Shown here: one piece after another, positions 11,710 through 20,366 of the stretch | Numbering within the stretch: the stretch's first letter is position 1 | Layout of the letters: each line of letters starts with the position of its first letter | From: CAVSRC01 sp963762605 | GTDB lineage: Bacteria; Pseudomonadota; Alphaproteobacteria; Rhizobiales; Kaistiaceae | Direction: 5' to 3' | Assembly (NCBI GenBank): GCA_963762605.1 | Contig: CAVXLJ010000019.1 | Coordinates: 186,001 to 250,000, forward strand | Length of the DNA stretch: 64,000 nt | Program-made: the position numbers and the translations under genes | Notes under the pieces: model-generated | What the model was told of the DNA's origin: nothing | The model's database searches: none | The model's input: only the letters and a program-made list of their open reading frames with translations

Positions 11710-12204
11710 GTGACACAGGCCGTGTTCCGCGTTCTCAGCCTTGCAGCCGCGCTCTTTGTGTTCTGGCTGCTGCTTTCCGGGCACTACACGCCCTTCTTCG
11801 TCATTTCCGGTGCCGTCTGCGCCCTTCTGATCGCCTGGCTGGGCGTGGTTCTCGGCTATGCCGACGAGGAGGGGGTTCCCATCGAACTGTTGCCGCGCGG
11901 CCTTCTTTATTGGCCCTGGCTGGTCAAGGAGGCGGTGAAGGCCGCGCTCGAAGTCGCCGCGATCATCGTCAACCCGGCCATGCCGATCTCGCCGCGGTTG
12001 ATCCGGGTGAAGACCTCGCAGAAGACAGCGGTCGGTGTGACGACCTATGCCAATTCCATCACACTCACGCCCGGCACCATCACCGTCGAGGTCAGCCGCC
12101 ACGACAACGAGCTGCTCGTCCATGCGCTGACCAAGGCCGGCGCCGACGGGCTCGCCGCCGGCGAGATGGACCGCCGTGTCACTGTCATGGAGGGCAGGCG
12201 CTGA
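11710..12204 (+). CDS. mrpE: Mrp-type cation/proton antiporter subunit E
   Basis: The 164-residue protein starts at GTG 11710 (GGAGGG just upstream) with two N-terminal membrane helices and a conserved cytoplasmic part (TSQKTAVGVTTYANSITLTPGT) typical of MrpE/MnhE. It is the first gene of a ten-gene operon for a multi-subunit Na+(K+)/H+ antiporter. Its stop overlaps the start of the next gene (TGATG). The Mrp complex uses the proton gradient to expel sodium or potassium and sustain pH homeostasis. Confidence 0.9.
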   Translation: MTQAVFRVLSLAAALFVFWLLLSGHYTPFFVISGAVCALLIAWLGVVLGYADEEGVPIELLPRGLLYWPWLVKEAVKAALEVAAIIVNPAMPISPRLIRVKTSQKTAVGVTTYANSITLTPGTITVEVSRHDNELLVHALTKAGADGLAAGEMDRRVTVMEGRR

Positions 12205-12479
12205 TGCTGGCAGCCGCCATGATCGCCGTGCTGATTGCCACCGCGCTGATGGTGGTGCGGGCGCTGGCCGGACCGACCGTGTTCGACCGGCTGGTTGCCG
12301 CCAACTCGATCGGCAACGCCGCCATCCTCATTCTGGCGATCTACGGCTTTCTCACCGGCCGACCGGATTTTCTCGACATCGGCATCACCTATGCCATGCT
12401 CAACATCATCGGCACCTTCGCTGTGCTGAAATTCCTGCGCTTCGGCGCCCTCGGCGATGCCGGCGAGGAGGAGCCGTGA
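12204..12479 (+). CDS. mrpF: Mrp antiporter subunit F
   Basis: This 91-residue protein has three hydrophobic helices and the family core VFDRLVAANSIGNAAIL. The ATG at 12204 overlaps the mrpE stop by one base, and its own stop overlaps the GTG of the next gene (GTGA), so translation is coupled. Confidence 0.92.
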   Translation: MLAAAMIAVLIATALMVVRALAGPTVFDRLVAANSIGNAAILILAIYGFLTGRPDFLDIGITYAMLNIIGTFAVLKFLRFGALGDAGEEEP

Positions 12480-12835
12480 CCTTCGACCTCATTCGCCACT
12501 GGCTCGGCGGCGGCCTGGTGCTCGTCGGCAGCCTGTTCATGATCGTTGGCGCCGTCGGTCTCATCCGCCTGCCGGACGTGTTCACCCGCATGCATGGCTC
12601 CTCGGTCTCCGACACGCTTGGCGGCGGCCTCATTCTGATCGGTCTGATCGTTCTGGCGGGCTTCTCGCTCACCGCCGTCAAGCTCGCCTTCCTGATCCTC
12701 TTTTTCGGGCTGATGAGCCCGGTCTCAACCCACGCCATTGCCCGCGCGGCGCTTCACGCCGGCGTCAAGCCGGTGCTCACCGACGAGGCCGACGCTGAAG
12801 CCAAGCCGAAGGAGTCTGCGCCATCGAAACGCTGA
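12476..12835 (+). CDS. mrpG: Mrp antiporter subunit G
   Basis: The 119-residue protein has three membrane helices and the MnhG signature VGLIRLPDVFTRMHG followed by DTLGGGLILIGL. The start is GTG 12476, overlapping the mrpF stop. The C-terminus is a charged tail. The end overlaps the start of the next gene if that gene begins at 12823. Confidence 0.92.
   Translation: MTFDLIRHWLGGGLVLVGSLFMIVGAVGLIRLPDVFTRMHGSSVSDTLGGGLILIGLIVLAGFSLTAVKLAFLILFFGLMSPVSTHAIARAALHAGVKPVLTDEADAEAKPKESAPSKR
12811..12825 (+). promoter_or_regulatory. Shine-Dalgarno and ATC start codon of the DUF4040 subunit
   Basis: GGAG at 12811-12814 stands eight bases before ATC at 12823-12825. The ATC falls exactly where relatives of this subunit have their initiating ATG (M/I-E-T-L-I). 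No ATG, GTG or TTG with a Shine-Dalgarno exists in frame here; the first GTG is at 12868, inside the first membrane helix, and has no such site. Confidence 0.6.
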
Positions 12836-13368
12836 TCCCCTCGGCCCTGCTGACCCTGCTCGTCGCCGTGAGCATCGCCATCGTGCGCCTGCGCAACCTG
12901 TTTGCGGTCGCGGTTCTCTCGGGCATCTATTCGTTTCTGATGGCCAGCGTTCTGATCGAACTCGACGCGGTCGATGTCGCCATGACGGAAGCCTCCGTCG
13001 GGGCCGGCATCTCGACCGTGCTGATGCTGGGCACGCTCTATCTGACCAAGACGGAGGAGGCGCGGCCGCTGCATTCGGTGCTCCTGCCGCTCTTCGTGGC
13101 CGCGGTGACGGCGCTCGCCCTGATGTGGGGCGTGACTGCGCTGCCGCCCTACGGCATTGCCAACTCGACCATCCAGGTGGCGGGTCCCGACTATCTCGCT
13201 CGCTCGCTCCATGAGACGGGCATCGCCAATGTCGTCACCTCGGTGCTTGCCAGCTACCGCGGCTATGACACGCTCGGCGAGACCACCGTGATCTTCACCG
13301 CCGGCATTGCCGTCTTCCTGCTGCTCAAGAAGACCGCCAGCCGCGCCACAAGTGGCGACAGGAAGTAG
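12823..13368 (+). CDS. DUF4040 / MbhD-like antiporter subunit (MrpA C-terminal counterpart)
   Basis: The protein, 181 residues if begun at the ATC codon at 12823, carries the DUF4040 core (FAVAVLSGIYSFLMAS, DAVDVAMTEASVGAG) and further helices that resemble the C-terminal part of MrpA or MbhD/MbhE. In this operon type no fused MrpA is present, and this subunit supplies its tail. Starting at GTG 12868 would delete half of the first helix, so the upstream noncanonical start is preferred. The overlap with mrpG suggests coupled translation. An ATG-to-ATC sequencing error would explain the same picture. Confidence 0.85.
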   Translation: METLIPSALLTLLVAVSIAIVRLRNLFAVAVLSGIYSFLMASVLIELDAVDVAMTEASVGAGISTVLMLGTLYLTKTEEARPLHSVLLPLFVAAVTALALMWGVTALPPYGIANSTIQVAGPDYLARSLHETGIANVVTSVLASYRGYDTLGETTVIFTAGIAVFLLLKKTASRATSGDRK

Positions 13369-13375
13369 GCCGGCC

Positions 13376-13795
13376 ATGCGTCTCGACGTCATCCTCCGGG
13401 TCACCACCAAGGTCATCCTGCCGTTCATGCTGCTCTTCGCGGCCTATGTGCAGTTTTTCGGCGATTACGGGCCGGGCGGCGGCTTCCAGGCCGGCGTCAT
13501 CGCCGCCGCGAGCATCATCCTCTACGCGCTGATCTACGGCCTGGGCGCCGCGACACGGCTGGTGCCGGTCGCCATCGTCGAGACGCTCATTCCGCTCGGC
13601 GTGCTCATCTATGCCGGGGTCGGCGTCTACGCCATGCTGAACGGCGGCCATTTCCTCGACTACAACCACCTCGCGCACGATCACGTCCACGGACAGGAAT
13701 GGGGCGTGTTCCTCGTCGAGGTGGGCGTCTTCGTCACGGTCTCTTCGACCATGCTTGCCATATTTTATGCTTTCGCGGGCAGGGGGCGCGGATGA
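13376..13795 (+). CDS. mrpB: Mrp antiporter subunit B
   Basis: The 139-residue protein has four helices and the MnhB signature FGDYGPGGGFQAGVIAA. The ATG at 13376 follows the previous stop by seven bases. It is one of the small subunits forming the ion-translocating module. The last codons overlap the next start (ATGA). Confidence 0.92.
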   Translation: MRLDVILRVTTKVILPFMLLFAAYVQFFGDYGPGGGFQAGVIAAASIILYALIYGLGAATRLVPVAIVETLIPLGVLIYAGVGVYAMLNGGHFLDYNHLAHDHVHGQEWGVFLVEVGVFVTVSSTMLAIFYAFAGRGRG

Positions 13796-14160
13796 ACGTC
13801 TTCCTCTCCGATATCGCCGCCCACTACAACCAGTGGATCACCGTCTTCCTGATGGTGGCCGGCCTCTACATCGTGATTGCCCGCGGCAACATGGTGAAGA
13901 AGCTGATCGGCCTGTCGCTGTTCCAGACCTCGGTCTACCTGCTCTACATCTCGCCCGGAAAGATCGTCGGCGGCACCGCCCCGATCATCGATCCGCATTT
14001 CACCGTCTATTCGAATCCGCTTCCCCACGTGCTGATCCTCACCGCCATCGTCGTCGGCGTCGCCACGCTGGCGTTGGGGCTGGCGCTCGTCGTGCGCATC
14101 AACGAGGCCTACGGCACCATCGAAGAAGACGAGATCTTCGAGCGGGACCAGAAGCGTTGA
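13792..14160 (+). CDS. mrpC: Mrp antiporter subunit C (NuoK-like)
   Basis: This 122-residue NuoK-like protein has three helices and the segment GNMVKKLIGLSLFQTSVYLLYIS. In Mrp complexes it links the D-type antiporter subunits to the rest of the membrane arm. The ATG at 13792 overlaps the mrpB stop; its own stop overlaps a TTG start. Confidence 0.92.
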   Translation: MNVFLSDIAAHYNQWITVFLMVAGLYIVIARGNMVKKLIGLSLFQTSVYLLYISPGKIVGGTAPIIDPHFTVYSNPLPHVLILTAIVVGVATLALGLALVVRINEAYGTIEEDEIFERDQKR

Positions 14161-15638
14161 TTCACGACAACCTGCCCGCCCTGCAAGTGGTAGTGCCGCT
14201 ACTGGCGGCCCTGCTCGCGGCGCTGTCCCGGCGGCCGGGACCGGCCTGGGTAATCACGGCAGCAGCCTCGTTGATCGCTTTCGCCATCGCGATCGCGCTC
14301 GCCCATCAGGTGCTCACCACCGGCGTGATCTCCTACCACATCGGCGGCTGGGACCCGTCGCTTGGCATCGAATATCGCATTGATACTTTCAACGCGCTGA
14401 TCCTGGTGCTGGTGTCCGGCATTGCAGCGGTGATCGCGCCATTCGCCTGGCGCAGCGTCGCCGTCGAGATCGAGCCCGGCCGGGTGGCGTGGTTCTACAC
14501 CATGTACCTGTTGTCGCTGACCGGCCTGCTCGGCATCACGATCACCGGCGACGCCTTCAACGCCTTTGTTTTTCTCGAAATCTCGTCTCTGTCGAGCTAC
14601 ACCCTGATCGCGCTCGGGCGCGACCGTCGGGCGCTGGTCGCCGCCTACCAGTACCTGATCCTCGGCACCATCGGCGCCACTTTCTACATCATCGGCGTCG
14701 GCTTCCTCTATCTGGCGACAGGCACGCTCAATCTCGGCCTCATCGCCGAGCGCATCGGCGCGGTCGAATCGACACGCGCGGTCGTGACCGCGCTGGCCTT
14801 CATCACCGTCGGCATCAGCCTCAAGCTGGCCCTGTTTCCGCTTCACGTCTGGCTGCCCAACGCCTACGCCTACGCGCCCTCGACCGCGACGGTGTTCATG
14901 TCGGCGACCTCGACCAAGGTCGCCATCTATCTCTTCATCCGCTACCTGTTCTCCGTCTTCGGCGTCCATTTCGTCTTTGCCGACCACCCGGTCACGCCGA
15001 TCCTGATGACGTTGTCGATCGCCGCCATCTTCGGCGCCGGCACGGTGGCGATATTCCAGTCCGACGTGAAGCGCATGTTCGCCTATTCCTCGGTGGCGCA
15101 GATCGGCTACATCACGCTTGGCATTGCCATCGCCACTGAGACCGGCCTCACCGGCGCCATCGTCCACATCGTCAACCACGGGCTCATCAAGGCCGCGCTG
15201 TTCATGGCGCTCGGCGCCATCGTGCTGCGCATCAAGACCAGCGACATCGATGATCTCGCCGGCATTGGCCGCAAGATGCCGCAGACGCTTGCGGCGCTGG
15301 TCATCGCCGGACTTGGCCTCATCGGCATACCGGGCACTGTCGGCTTCGTCTCCAAATGGTACCTGGTGGTCGCCGCCTTCGAGCAAGGCTGGTGGTGGCT
15401 GGGCCTCCTCGTCGTCGCCAGTTCGCTTCTGACCGTCGTCTATGTCGGCCGCGTGATCGAGGTGGCCTGGTTCCGTGAACCGTCCGACGTGGCGGCCAAG
15501 GCGAGCGAAGCGCCACTGGTCATGCTTGTGCCCATCTGGCTGCTCGCCGGGGCAACCGTCTTCTTCGGTCTCGACGCCGGCCTCACCACCGGCATAGCCG
15601 GCAAGGCCGCGGCGCTGCTCATTGGGGGCGCGCCATGA
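14157..15638 (+). CDS. mrpD: Mrp antiporter subunit D, first copy (NuoN/NuoM-like)
   Basis: The 493-residue polytopic protein belongs to the proton-translocating Proton_antipo_M family. Visible marks include a conserved Glu in FLEISSLSSYTL, the helix-7 lysine region (ISLKLALFPLHVWLPNAY) and KRMFAYSSVAQIGY. The start is TTG 14157, overlapping the mrpC stop, because no other start lies between that stop and the first helix. It is one of three D-type subunits in this operon. Confidence 0.9.
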   Translation: MIHDNLPALQVVVPLLAALLAALSRRPGPAWVITAAASLIAFAIAIALAHQVLTTGVISYHIGGWDPSLGIEYRIDTFNALILVLVSGIAAVIAPFAWRSVAVEIEPGRVAWFYTMYLLSLTGLLGITITGDAFNAFVFLEISSLSSYTLIALGRDRRALVAAYQYLILGTIGATFYIIGVGFLYLATGTLNLGLIAERIGAVESTRAVVTALAFITVGISLKLALFPLHVWLPNAYAYAPSTATVFMSATSTKVAIYLFIRYLFSVFGVHFVFADHPVTPILMTLSIAAIFGAGTVAIFQSDVKRMFAYSSVAQIGYITLGIAIATETGLTGAIVHIVNHGLIKAALFMALGAIVLRIKTSDIDDLAGIGRKMPQTLAALVIAGLGLIGIPGTVGFVSKWYLVVAAFEQGWWWLGLLVVASSLLTVVYVGRVIEVAWFREPSDVAAKASEAPLVMLVPIWLLAGATVFFGLDAGLTTGIAGKAAALLIGGAP

Positions 15639-17092
15639 GCGCTGCCGAACTGAGTGCCCTGGCGCTCATGGTGCCGACCGCAACGGCGCTTGTGGTCGCA
15701 CTTCTGCGCAAACGGCCGAACCAGCGCGAAGCCGCCACGCTCGTCGGCGCCCTCATCCTGTTCGTGACCGTGCTGGCGCTGCTCACCCAGGTGCTTTCCG
15801 GCGCCCGGCCGGCGCTGCACATTCTCGACGTCCTGCCCGGCCTGACCATTGCCTTCAATGTCGAGCCGCTGGGCATCCTCTTCGCGACTGTCGCCTCTGG
15901 CCTGTGGATCGTCAATTCGCTCTACTCGATCGGCTACATGCGAGCGAACGGCGAACGGCGGCAGACAATCTTCTATGTCTGCTTCGCGCTGGCCATTGCC
16001 GCCACCATGGGCGTTGCGCTCTCCGGCAACCTGTTTACCGCCTTCCTCTTCTACGAGGCGTTGACGCTGGTCACCTATCCGCTGGTCACCCACCGCGGCG
16101 ACGAGGAAGCCAAGGCCGCCGGGCGCCTCTATCTGCTGATGCTGCTCGGCACCTCGACCCTGCTTCTCCTGCCGGCCATCGCCTGGACCGGCATTGCCGC
16201 CGGAACGCTCGATTTCCACGCCGGCGGCATCCTTGCCGGCAAGCTGCCGCCGGTCGCCCTGGGGCTGCTGCTGGCCATGTTCGTCTTCGGCATCGCCAAG
16301 GCGGCCGTCATGCCGGTGCACGCCTGGCTGCCTGCGGCGATGGTCGCGCCGACGCCGGTGTCCGCACTCCTCCATGCGGTGGCTGTGGTCAAGGCCGGCG
16401 TGTTTCTGATCGTCAAGGTGGTCGTCTTCGTCTTCGGTGTCGACACGCTGAAGGCGAGCGGGGCAGGGGCATGGCTCACCTATGTCGCCGGCTTCACGGT
16501 GATCGTCGCCTCGCTGATCGCGCTCCGCCAGGATCACCTCAAGCGGCGGCTCGCCTATTCGACCATCAGCCAGCTCTCCTACGTCGTCCTCGGCGCCTCG
16601 CTGCTCAACCCGCTCGCCATCGTCGGCGCGATCCTCCACATCGCCGCCCACGCCGTTTCCAAGATCACCCTGTTCTTCGCCGCCGGTTCGCTGCATACCG
16701 CCGCCCATATCGACCATGTCAGCGAGATGGACGGCATCGGCTATCGCATGCCGTGGACGATGGGTGCCTTCGCCGTCGGCGCGCTGTCGATGATCGGCAT
16801 GCCGATGACCGCAGGTTTCCTGGGCAAGTGGTTCATGCTGACCGGCGCCGCGGGCAGTGCCCAGTGGTTTGCGGTCGCGGTCATCATCCTGTCGACGCTC
16901 CTGAACGCCGGCTATTTTCTGCCGATCATCTACCGTGCGTTCCGCCCGACCGCCGGCGACAAGCCGGTGGCCATCAAGGAAGCGCCGTGGCCGATCGTGG
17001 CGGCATTGGTGGCGACGGCCCTGCTGACGATCCTCCTGTTCCTGTTTCCCGGCGTGCCGTGGCGGCTCGCCCAGATGACACTTGGCGGCTAG
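15635..17092 (+). CDS. mrpD: Mrp antiporter subunit D, second copy
   Basis: The 485-residue NuoL/M/N-like protein has the same fold as its neighbour, with YEALTLVTYPLV, a lysine in GIAKAAVMPVHAWLP and KRRLAYSTISQLSYV. ATG 15635 overlaps the preceding stop (ATGA). It is more divergent from the first copy than a recent duplication would be, so the two are probably distinct ancient paralogues with separate places in the complex. Confidence 0.9.
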   Translation: MSAAELSALALMVPTATALVVALLRKRPNQREAATLVGALILFVTVLALLTQVLSGARPALHILDVLPGLTIAFNVEPLGILFATVASGLWIVNSLYSIGYMRANGERRQTIFYVCFALAIAATMGVALSGNLFTAFLFYEALTLVTYPLVTHRGDEEAKAAGRLYLLMLLGTSTLLLLPAIAWTGIAAGTLDFHAGGILAGKLPPVALGLLLAMFVFGIAKAAVMPVHAWLPAAMVAPTPVSALLHAVAVVKAGVFLIVKVVVFVFGVDTLKASGAGAWLTYVAGFTVIVASLIALRQDHLKRRLAYSTISQLSYVVLGASLLNPLAIVGAILHIAAHAVSKITLFFAAGSLHTAAHIDHVSEMDGIGYRMPWTMGAFAVGALSMIGMPMTAGFLGKWFMLTGAAGSAQWFAVAVIILSTLLNAGYFLPIIYRAFRPTAGDKPVAIKEAPWPIVAALVATALLTILLFLFPGVPWRLAQMTLGG

Positions 17093-17380
17093 ATGGCGAC
17101 AAAAGCTGAGCCCAAGAAGCAGAAGAGCGAACCGCTGATGCGGCCGGCCGTCGTGCGTGCGCTTGCCGTCCTGGCGCTTGCCGTGATGGCGCTGGCCGTC
17201 ATCGTCGATGCGGTCTTTGGGCATGTCGGCCATTTCGGCATGGACGGCATTGTCGGTGCCTATGCCGTGATCGGGCTGATGAGCGGCTTCGTCATCATCG
17301 GCATCGCCAAGGGGCTTGGCGTGCCGCTGGGCCGGCCCGACACCTATTACGGCGAGGACGGGAAGGAGGCGGGCAAATGA
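17093..17380 (+). CDS. small two-helix membrane protein of the Mrp operon
   Basis: The 95-residue protein starts right at the previous stop codon. A basic N-terminus is followed by two hydrophobic helices (about 22-45 and 52-75) and a short charged tail. I do not assign it to a named family. Its place between two D-type genes and its overlap with the next start suggest an accessory subunit of the antiporter. Confidence 0.8.
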   Translation: MATKAEPKKQKSEPLMRPAVVRALAVLALAVMALAVIVDAVFGHVGHFGMDGIVGAYAVIGLMSGFVIIGIAKGLGVPLGRPDTYYGEDGKEAGK

Positions 17381-19053
17381 TGCTGCCTCCGGGGTTTATC
17401 CTCATCGTCGCGGGCCTGTTGCTGCCTGTGCTGCCGCTGCGTGCCCGCCAGGCGGTCATGCTTCTGGCACCCGCGCTCACTCTGGTTCTGGTCTGGTACG
17501 TACCGGACGGGCAGGGCCTCACCCTGCCGTTCCTCGGCCACGACCTGATCCTGGTCAACGGCGACAAGCTCAGCCGGCTGTTCGGCATCGTCTTTTCGAT
17601 CATGGCCTTCGGCGGCGCGCTGTACGCACTGAACCGGAGCAGCGTCACGGAACTGGTGGCGGCTTTCTGCTATTCCGGCTCGGCAATTGGCGTCGCGTTT
17701 GCCGGCGACCTGATCACCGTCTTCATTTTCTGGGAGATGATGGCGATCGGTTCGACCGTCGTCGTCTGGTCGGGGGGCAAGGGGGCGCGCGCCGCCGGCC
17801 TGCGCTATGCGGTCGTGCATCTGCTGGGCGGCGTACTGCTGATGGCCGGCATCGCCGGCCACATCGCCGAGACCGGCTCGACGGTATTCAGCGCCATGCA
17901 CACCGACAGCCCGGCAAATTGGCTCATCATCGCCGGCTTCCTGGTCAACGCCGCGGCGCCGCCGGTGTCGGCCTGGCTGCCGGATTCCTACCCGGCGAGT
18001 TCCTACAGCGGCACGGTGTTCCTCTCCGCCTTCACCACCAAGACCGCGGTCTACGTGTTGCTGCGCGGCTTCCCCGGCGCCGAGGTGCTCATCTTCGTCG
18101 GCCTGTGGATGGTGTTCTACGGCATCATCTACGGCATTCTGGAAAACGACATCCGCCGCATCCTGTCCTATTCGCTGGTCAACCAGGTCGGCTTCATGGT
18201 GACAGCCATCGGCGTAGGCACGCCGATGGCGCTGAACGGCGCCGCCGCCCACGCCTTTACCCACATCATCTACAAGGCACTGCTGCTCATGTCGGCCGGA
18301 TCGGTGATGACCATGACCGGCAGAACCAAGGCCTCGGAGCTTGGCGGCCTCTATCGATACATGCCGTTGACCATGATCGCCGGCATCATCGGCGGACTGT
18401 CGATCTCCGCCGTGCCGCTGACCTCCGGATTCGTGTCGAAGGCAATGATCGCCGAGGGCGCGGCGCAAGCCCATATGCCCATCGTCTGGCTGCTGGTAAC
18501 CGCCGCAGCAGTGGGCGTGTTCATCGACATCGGGCTCAAATGGCCCTGGTACATCTTCTTCAATCGTGATTCGGGTCTGCGCCCGCAGGATCCGCCCTTG
18601 CCCATGCAGGCGGCGATGGTTCTGTTCGCGGCGCTCTGCCTCGGCATCGGCCTCTTTCCGGGGACGCTTTACGGCCTGTTGCCTTTCCCGGTGGATTACC
18701 ACCCCTATACCGTCGGCCACGTGGCGACGATGATCCAGCTCTTGATGTTTGGCGGGCTGGCCTTCGTCATCGTTCTGCCGCTGCTCAAGCGCAAGCCGAC
18801 AATCACCCTCGATTGGGACTGGCTCTGGCGCCGCCCCGGCGCCCGGCTTGCCGGCGCGCTTTATCGTCTGGGAGGCGAGATGCGGCAGAGAGTCATGGGC
18901 CGTGCCGAGCGCGCCATCTCGCGCTTTCTGGCCACCGTCTATCGCCATCACGGGCCCGCTGGCGTCCTGGCCCGGGCTTGGCCGACGGGCAGTATGGCGT
19001 TCTGGGCGACCCTGATGCTCGCCGCATACCTGTTCCTCTATTACGTACTTTGA
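17377..19053 (+). CDS. mrpD: Mrp antiporter subunit D, third copy (last gene of operon)
   Basis: This 558-residue member of the Proton_antipo_M family shows FIFWEMMAIGSTVVVW, AAAPPVSAWLPDSYP (in the place of the lysine helix) and RRILSYSLVNQVGFM. A longer C-terminal extension with an extra helix follows position 430. ATG 17377 overlaps the previous stop (ATGATG). It closes the operon; no clear T-tailed hairpin follows. Confidence 0.88.
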   Translation: MMLPPGFILIVAGLLLPVLPLRARQAVMLLAPALTLVLVWYVPDGQGLTLPFLGHDLILVNGDKLSRLFGIVFSIMAFGGALYALNRSSVTELVAAFCYSGSAIGVAFAGDLITVFIFWEMMAIGSTVVVWSGGKGARAAGLRYAVVHLLGGVLLMAGIAGHIAETGSTVFSAMHTDSPANWLIIAGFLVNAAAPPVSAWLPDSYPASSYSGTVFLSAFTTKTAVYVLLRGFPGAEVLIFVGLWMVFYGIIYGILENDIRRILSYSLVNQVGFMVTAIGVGTPMALNGAAAHAFTHIIYKALLLMSAGSVMTMTGRTKASELGGLYRYMPLTMIAGIIGGLSISAVPLTSGFVSKAMIAEGAAQAHMPIVWLLVTAAAVGVFIDIGLKWPWYIFFNRDSGLRPQDPPLPMQAAMVLFAALCLGIGLFPGTLYGLLPFPVDYHPYTVGHVATMIQLLMFGGLAFVIVLPLLKRKPTITLDWDWLWRRPGARLAGALYRLGGEMRQRVMGRAERAISRFLATVYRHHGPAGVLARAWPTGSMAFWATLMLAAYLFLYYVL

Positions 19054-19388
19054 TACAGCTATTACGTGCAGACCTTGGCAAAGATCACGTATCTGCAATT
19101 GGAATCAGGCTTGCGACATTTTGCCCACTCAACTGAACAGGATAGCGCCAGTGCAGGCGCCAAGGTTTTCCTGAATTTGCTGAAAGTTCGACAGGGTCAA
19201 TTGTCTTTTAATACCTGACACTCACCCTTGTTACCCTCTTGTCTTTGCGCAAAAGCGCGCATATAGAGGACCGCAAGTATATGGAAATTGATTGTGGACG
19301 TGGCGCAACGTGAGGGCAGCGTCCTGTTAAAAGCAATACGAGTTGCGCTCTTCGGGGGCACAAGAAACCAAGGAATCAGGTGAAGCAA
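19054..19388. other. long leader and promoter region of mucR
   Basis: These 335 bases hold no supported gene. They are richer in A and T than the flanking operons, as is common for MucR-family autoregulated promoters, which bind AT-rich DNA. No specific operator could be picked out by eye. Confidence 0.45.
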
Positions 19389-19805
19389 ATGAACGAACAG
19401 AATGGCGGCGCTGACCTCATCGATCTGGCTGCAGACATCGTCTCTGCTTACGTGAGCAACAACACGGTGCCGGCTGCCGATCTTCCCGCCCTGATTGCCG
19501 ATGTGCATCGCGCATTGAGCAATACCCAGATGGGGCTGCAGCAGCCCGAGCCGGAGCCGCTCAAGCCGGCGGTAAATCCCAAGAAATCGGTCTTCCCCGA
19601 CTACATTGTCTGTCTCGAGGACGGCAAGAAGTTCAAATCGTTGAAGCGCCACCTGCGCACCCATTACGACCTGTCGCCGGAAGAATACCGGGAGAAATGG
19701 GGCCTGGCCGCCGACTATCCGATGGTTGCTCCGAATTACGCCGCGGCCCGCTCGGCTCTTGCCAAGAAGATGGGTCTCGGGCAGCAGCGCCGCCGGAAGT
19801 CCTGA
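19389..19805 (+). CDS. mucR: MucR/Ros family zinc-finger transcriptional regulator
   Basis: The 138-residue protein has the conserved N-terminal oligomerisation part (LIDLAADIVSAYVSNN) and a C-terminal Ros-type zinc finger with Cys75, Asp78, His88 and His92, followed by the LSPEEYREKWGL motif. MucR proteins bind AT-rich promoters and control exopolysaccharide, motility and symbiosis or virulence genes in rhizobia and relatives. The ATG at 19389 is chosen because AGGTG stands seven bases before it; a GTG three codons upstream is also open. The second zinc ligand is Asp rather than Cys. Confidence 0.95.
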   Translation: MNEQNGGADLIDLAADIVSAYVSNNTVPAADLPALIADVHRALSNTQMGLQQPEPEPLKPAVNPKKSVFPDYIVCLEDGKKFKSLKRHLRTHYDLSPEEYREKWGLAADYPMVAPNYAAARSALAKKMGLGQQRRRKS

Positions 19806-19818
19806 CGCCAGGATCCGG

Positions 19819-20190
19819 TCAGGTGAGATCAGCCGCCGGGGGCTCGCCTCCGGCGGTTTTTTGCTTATGGACACGCCGCGCGTGGCGATCGAGCCATCGG
19901 CTCTCTGCCAGATAGGCTTGGCGTAGCGCAATATGCCGGTTGAGGTCGTAGGTCCAATGACCGCCGCGGCCGCGGTTACGCTCGGCGCGCAGCGCCCGCG
20001 CCAGACGGGCAACGATGCGCCGCCGCCCCGCCACGCTCTCATCGGCGATTTCGTCCGGGCCGACCGGCAGGATGCGCGGCAGATGGCGCTGGCGGACATA
20101 GGCCTCGACGCCGGCCGCCGTCACTGCCTCGATTGAGGCTGCCGCCCGGGACTTGAGCCCCGCCGCAAAGTTCCGATCGTTTGCTCTCAT
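19819..20190 (-). CDS. conserved hypothetical protein convergent to mucR
   Basis: The 123-residue Arg- and Ala-rich protein has no membrane segment or signal peptide that I can see, and its family is not recognised. The middle part (GRRRIVARLARALRAERNRG) looks helical, and a run HWTYDLNRHIALRQAYLAES follows. ATG 20190 is preferred because GGAGG stands seven bases upstream; a GTG directly before it is also possible. Codon use matches the neighbours. The mucR terminator sequence lies in its last codons. Confidence 0.7.
   Translation of the reverse strand: MRANDRNFAAGLKSRAAASIEAVTAAGVEAYVRQRHLPRILPVGPDEIADESVAGRRRIVARLARALRAERNRGRGGHWTYDLNRHIALRQAYLAESRWLDRHARRVHKQKTAGGEPPAADLT
19833..19863 (+). 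terminator. Rho-independent terminator of mucR
   Basis: GCCGCCGG and its complement CCGGCGG form a stem extended by G-C pairs around a short loop at 19833-19857. Six T follow at 19858-19863. It lies 28 bases after the mucR stop and inside the C-terminal codons of the opposing gene. Confidence 0.85.
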
Positions 20191-20366
20191 CACCCTGCCT
20201 CCGCTTCTTCAGCAAAGGCGAGTGTCTCGCGGCCGGTGCGAGCGGGAATAAGCCGGCCGCCAATCCCCCCAGCAGGAATGCCTGCGAAAGTTATCCCCGT
20301 TGGCACAAACGCGCCTAGACTGCGACAGGAATATATTCCTATTAAAAGTTGCGAGCGGAGTGTCCG

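Noticed and set aside
15440..19098. Two long minus-strand frames (15440-17233 and 17347-19098) opposite the antiporter D genes
   Set aside because: They mirror third-position GC bias of the plus-strand genes and show only low-complexity Arg/His/Gly sequence.
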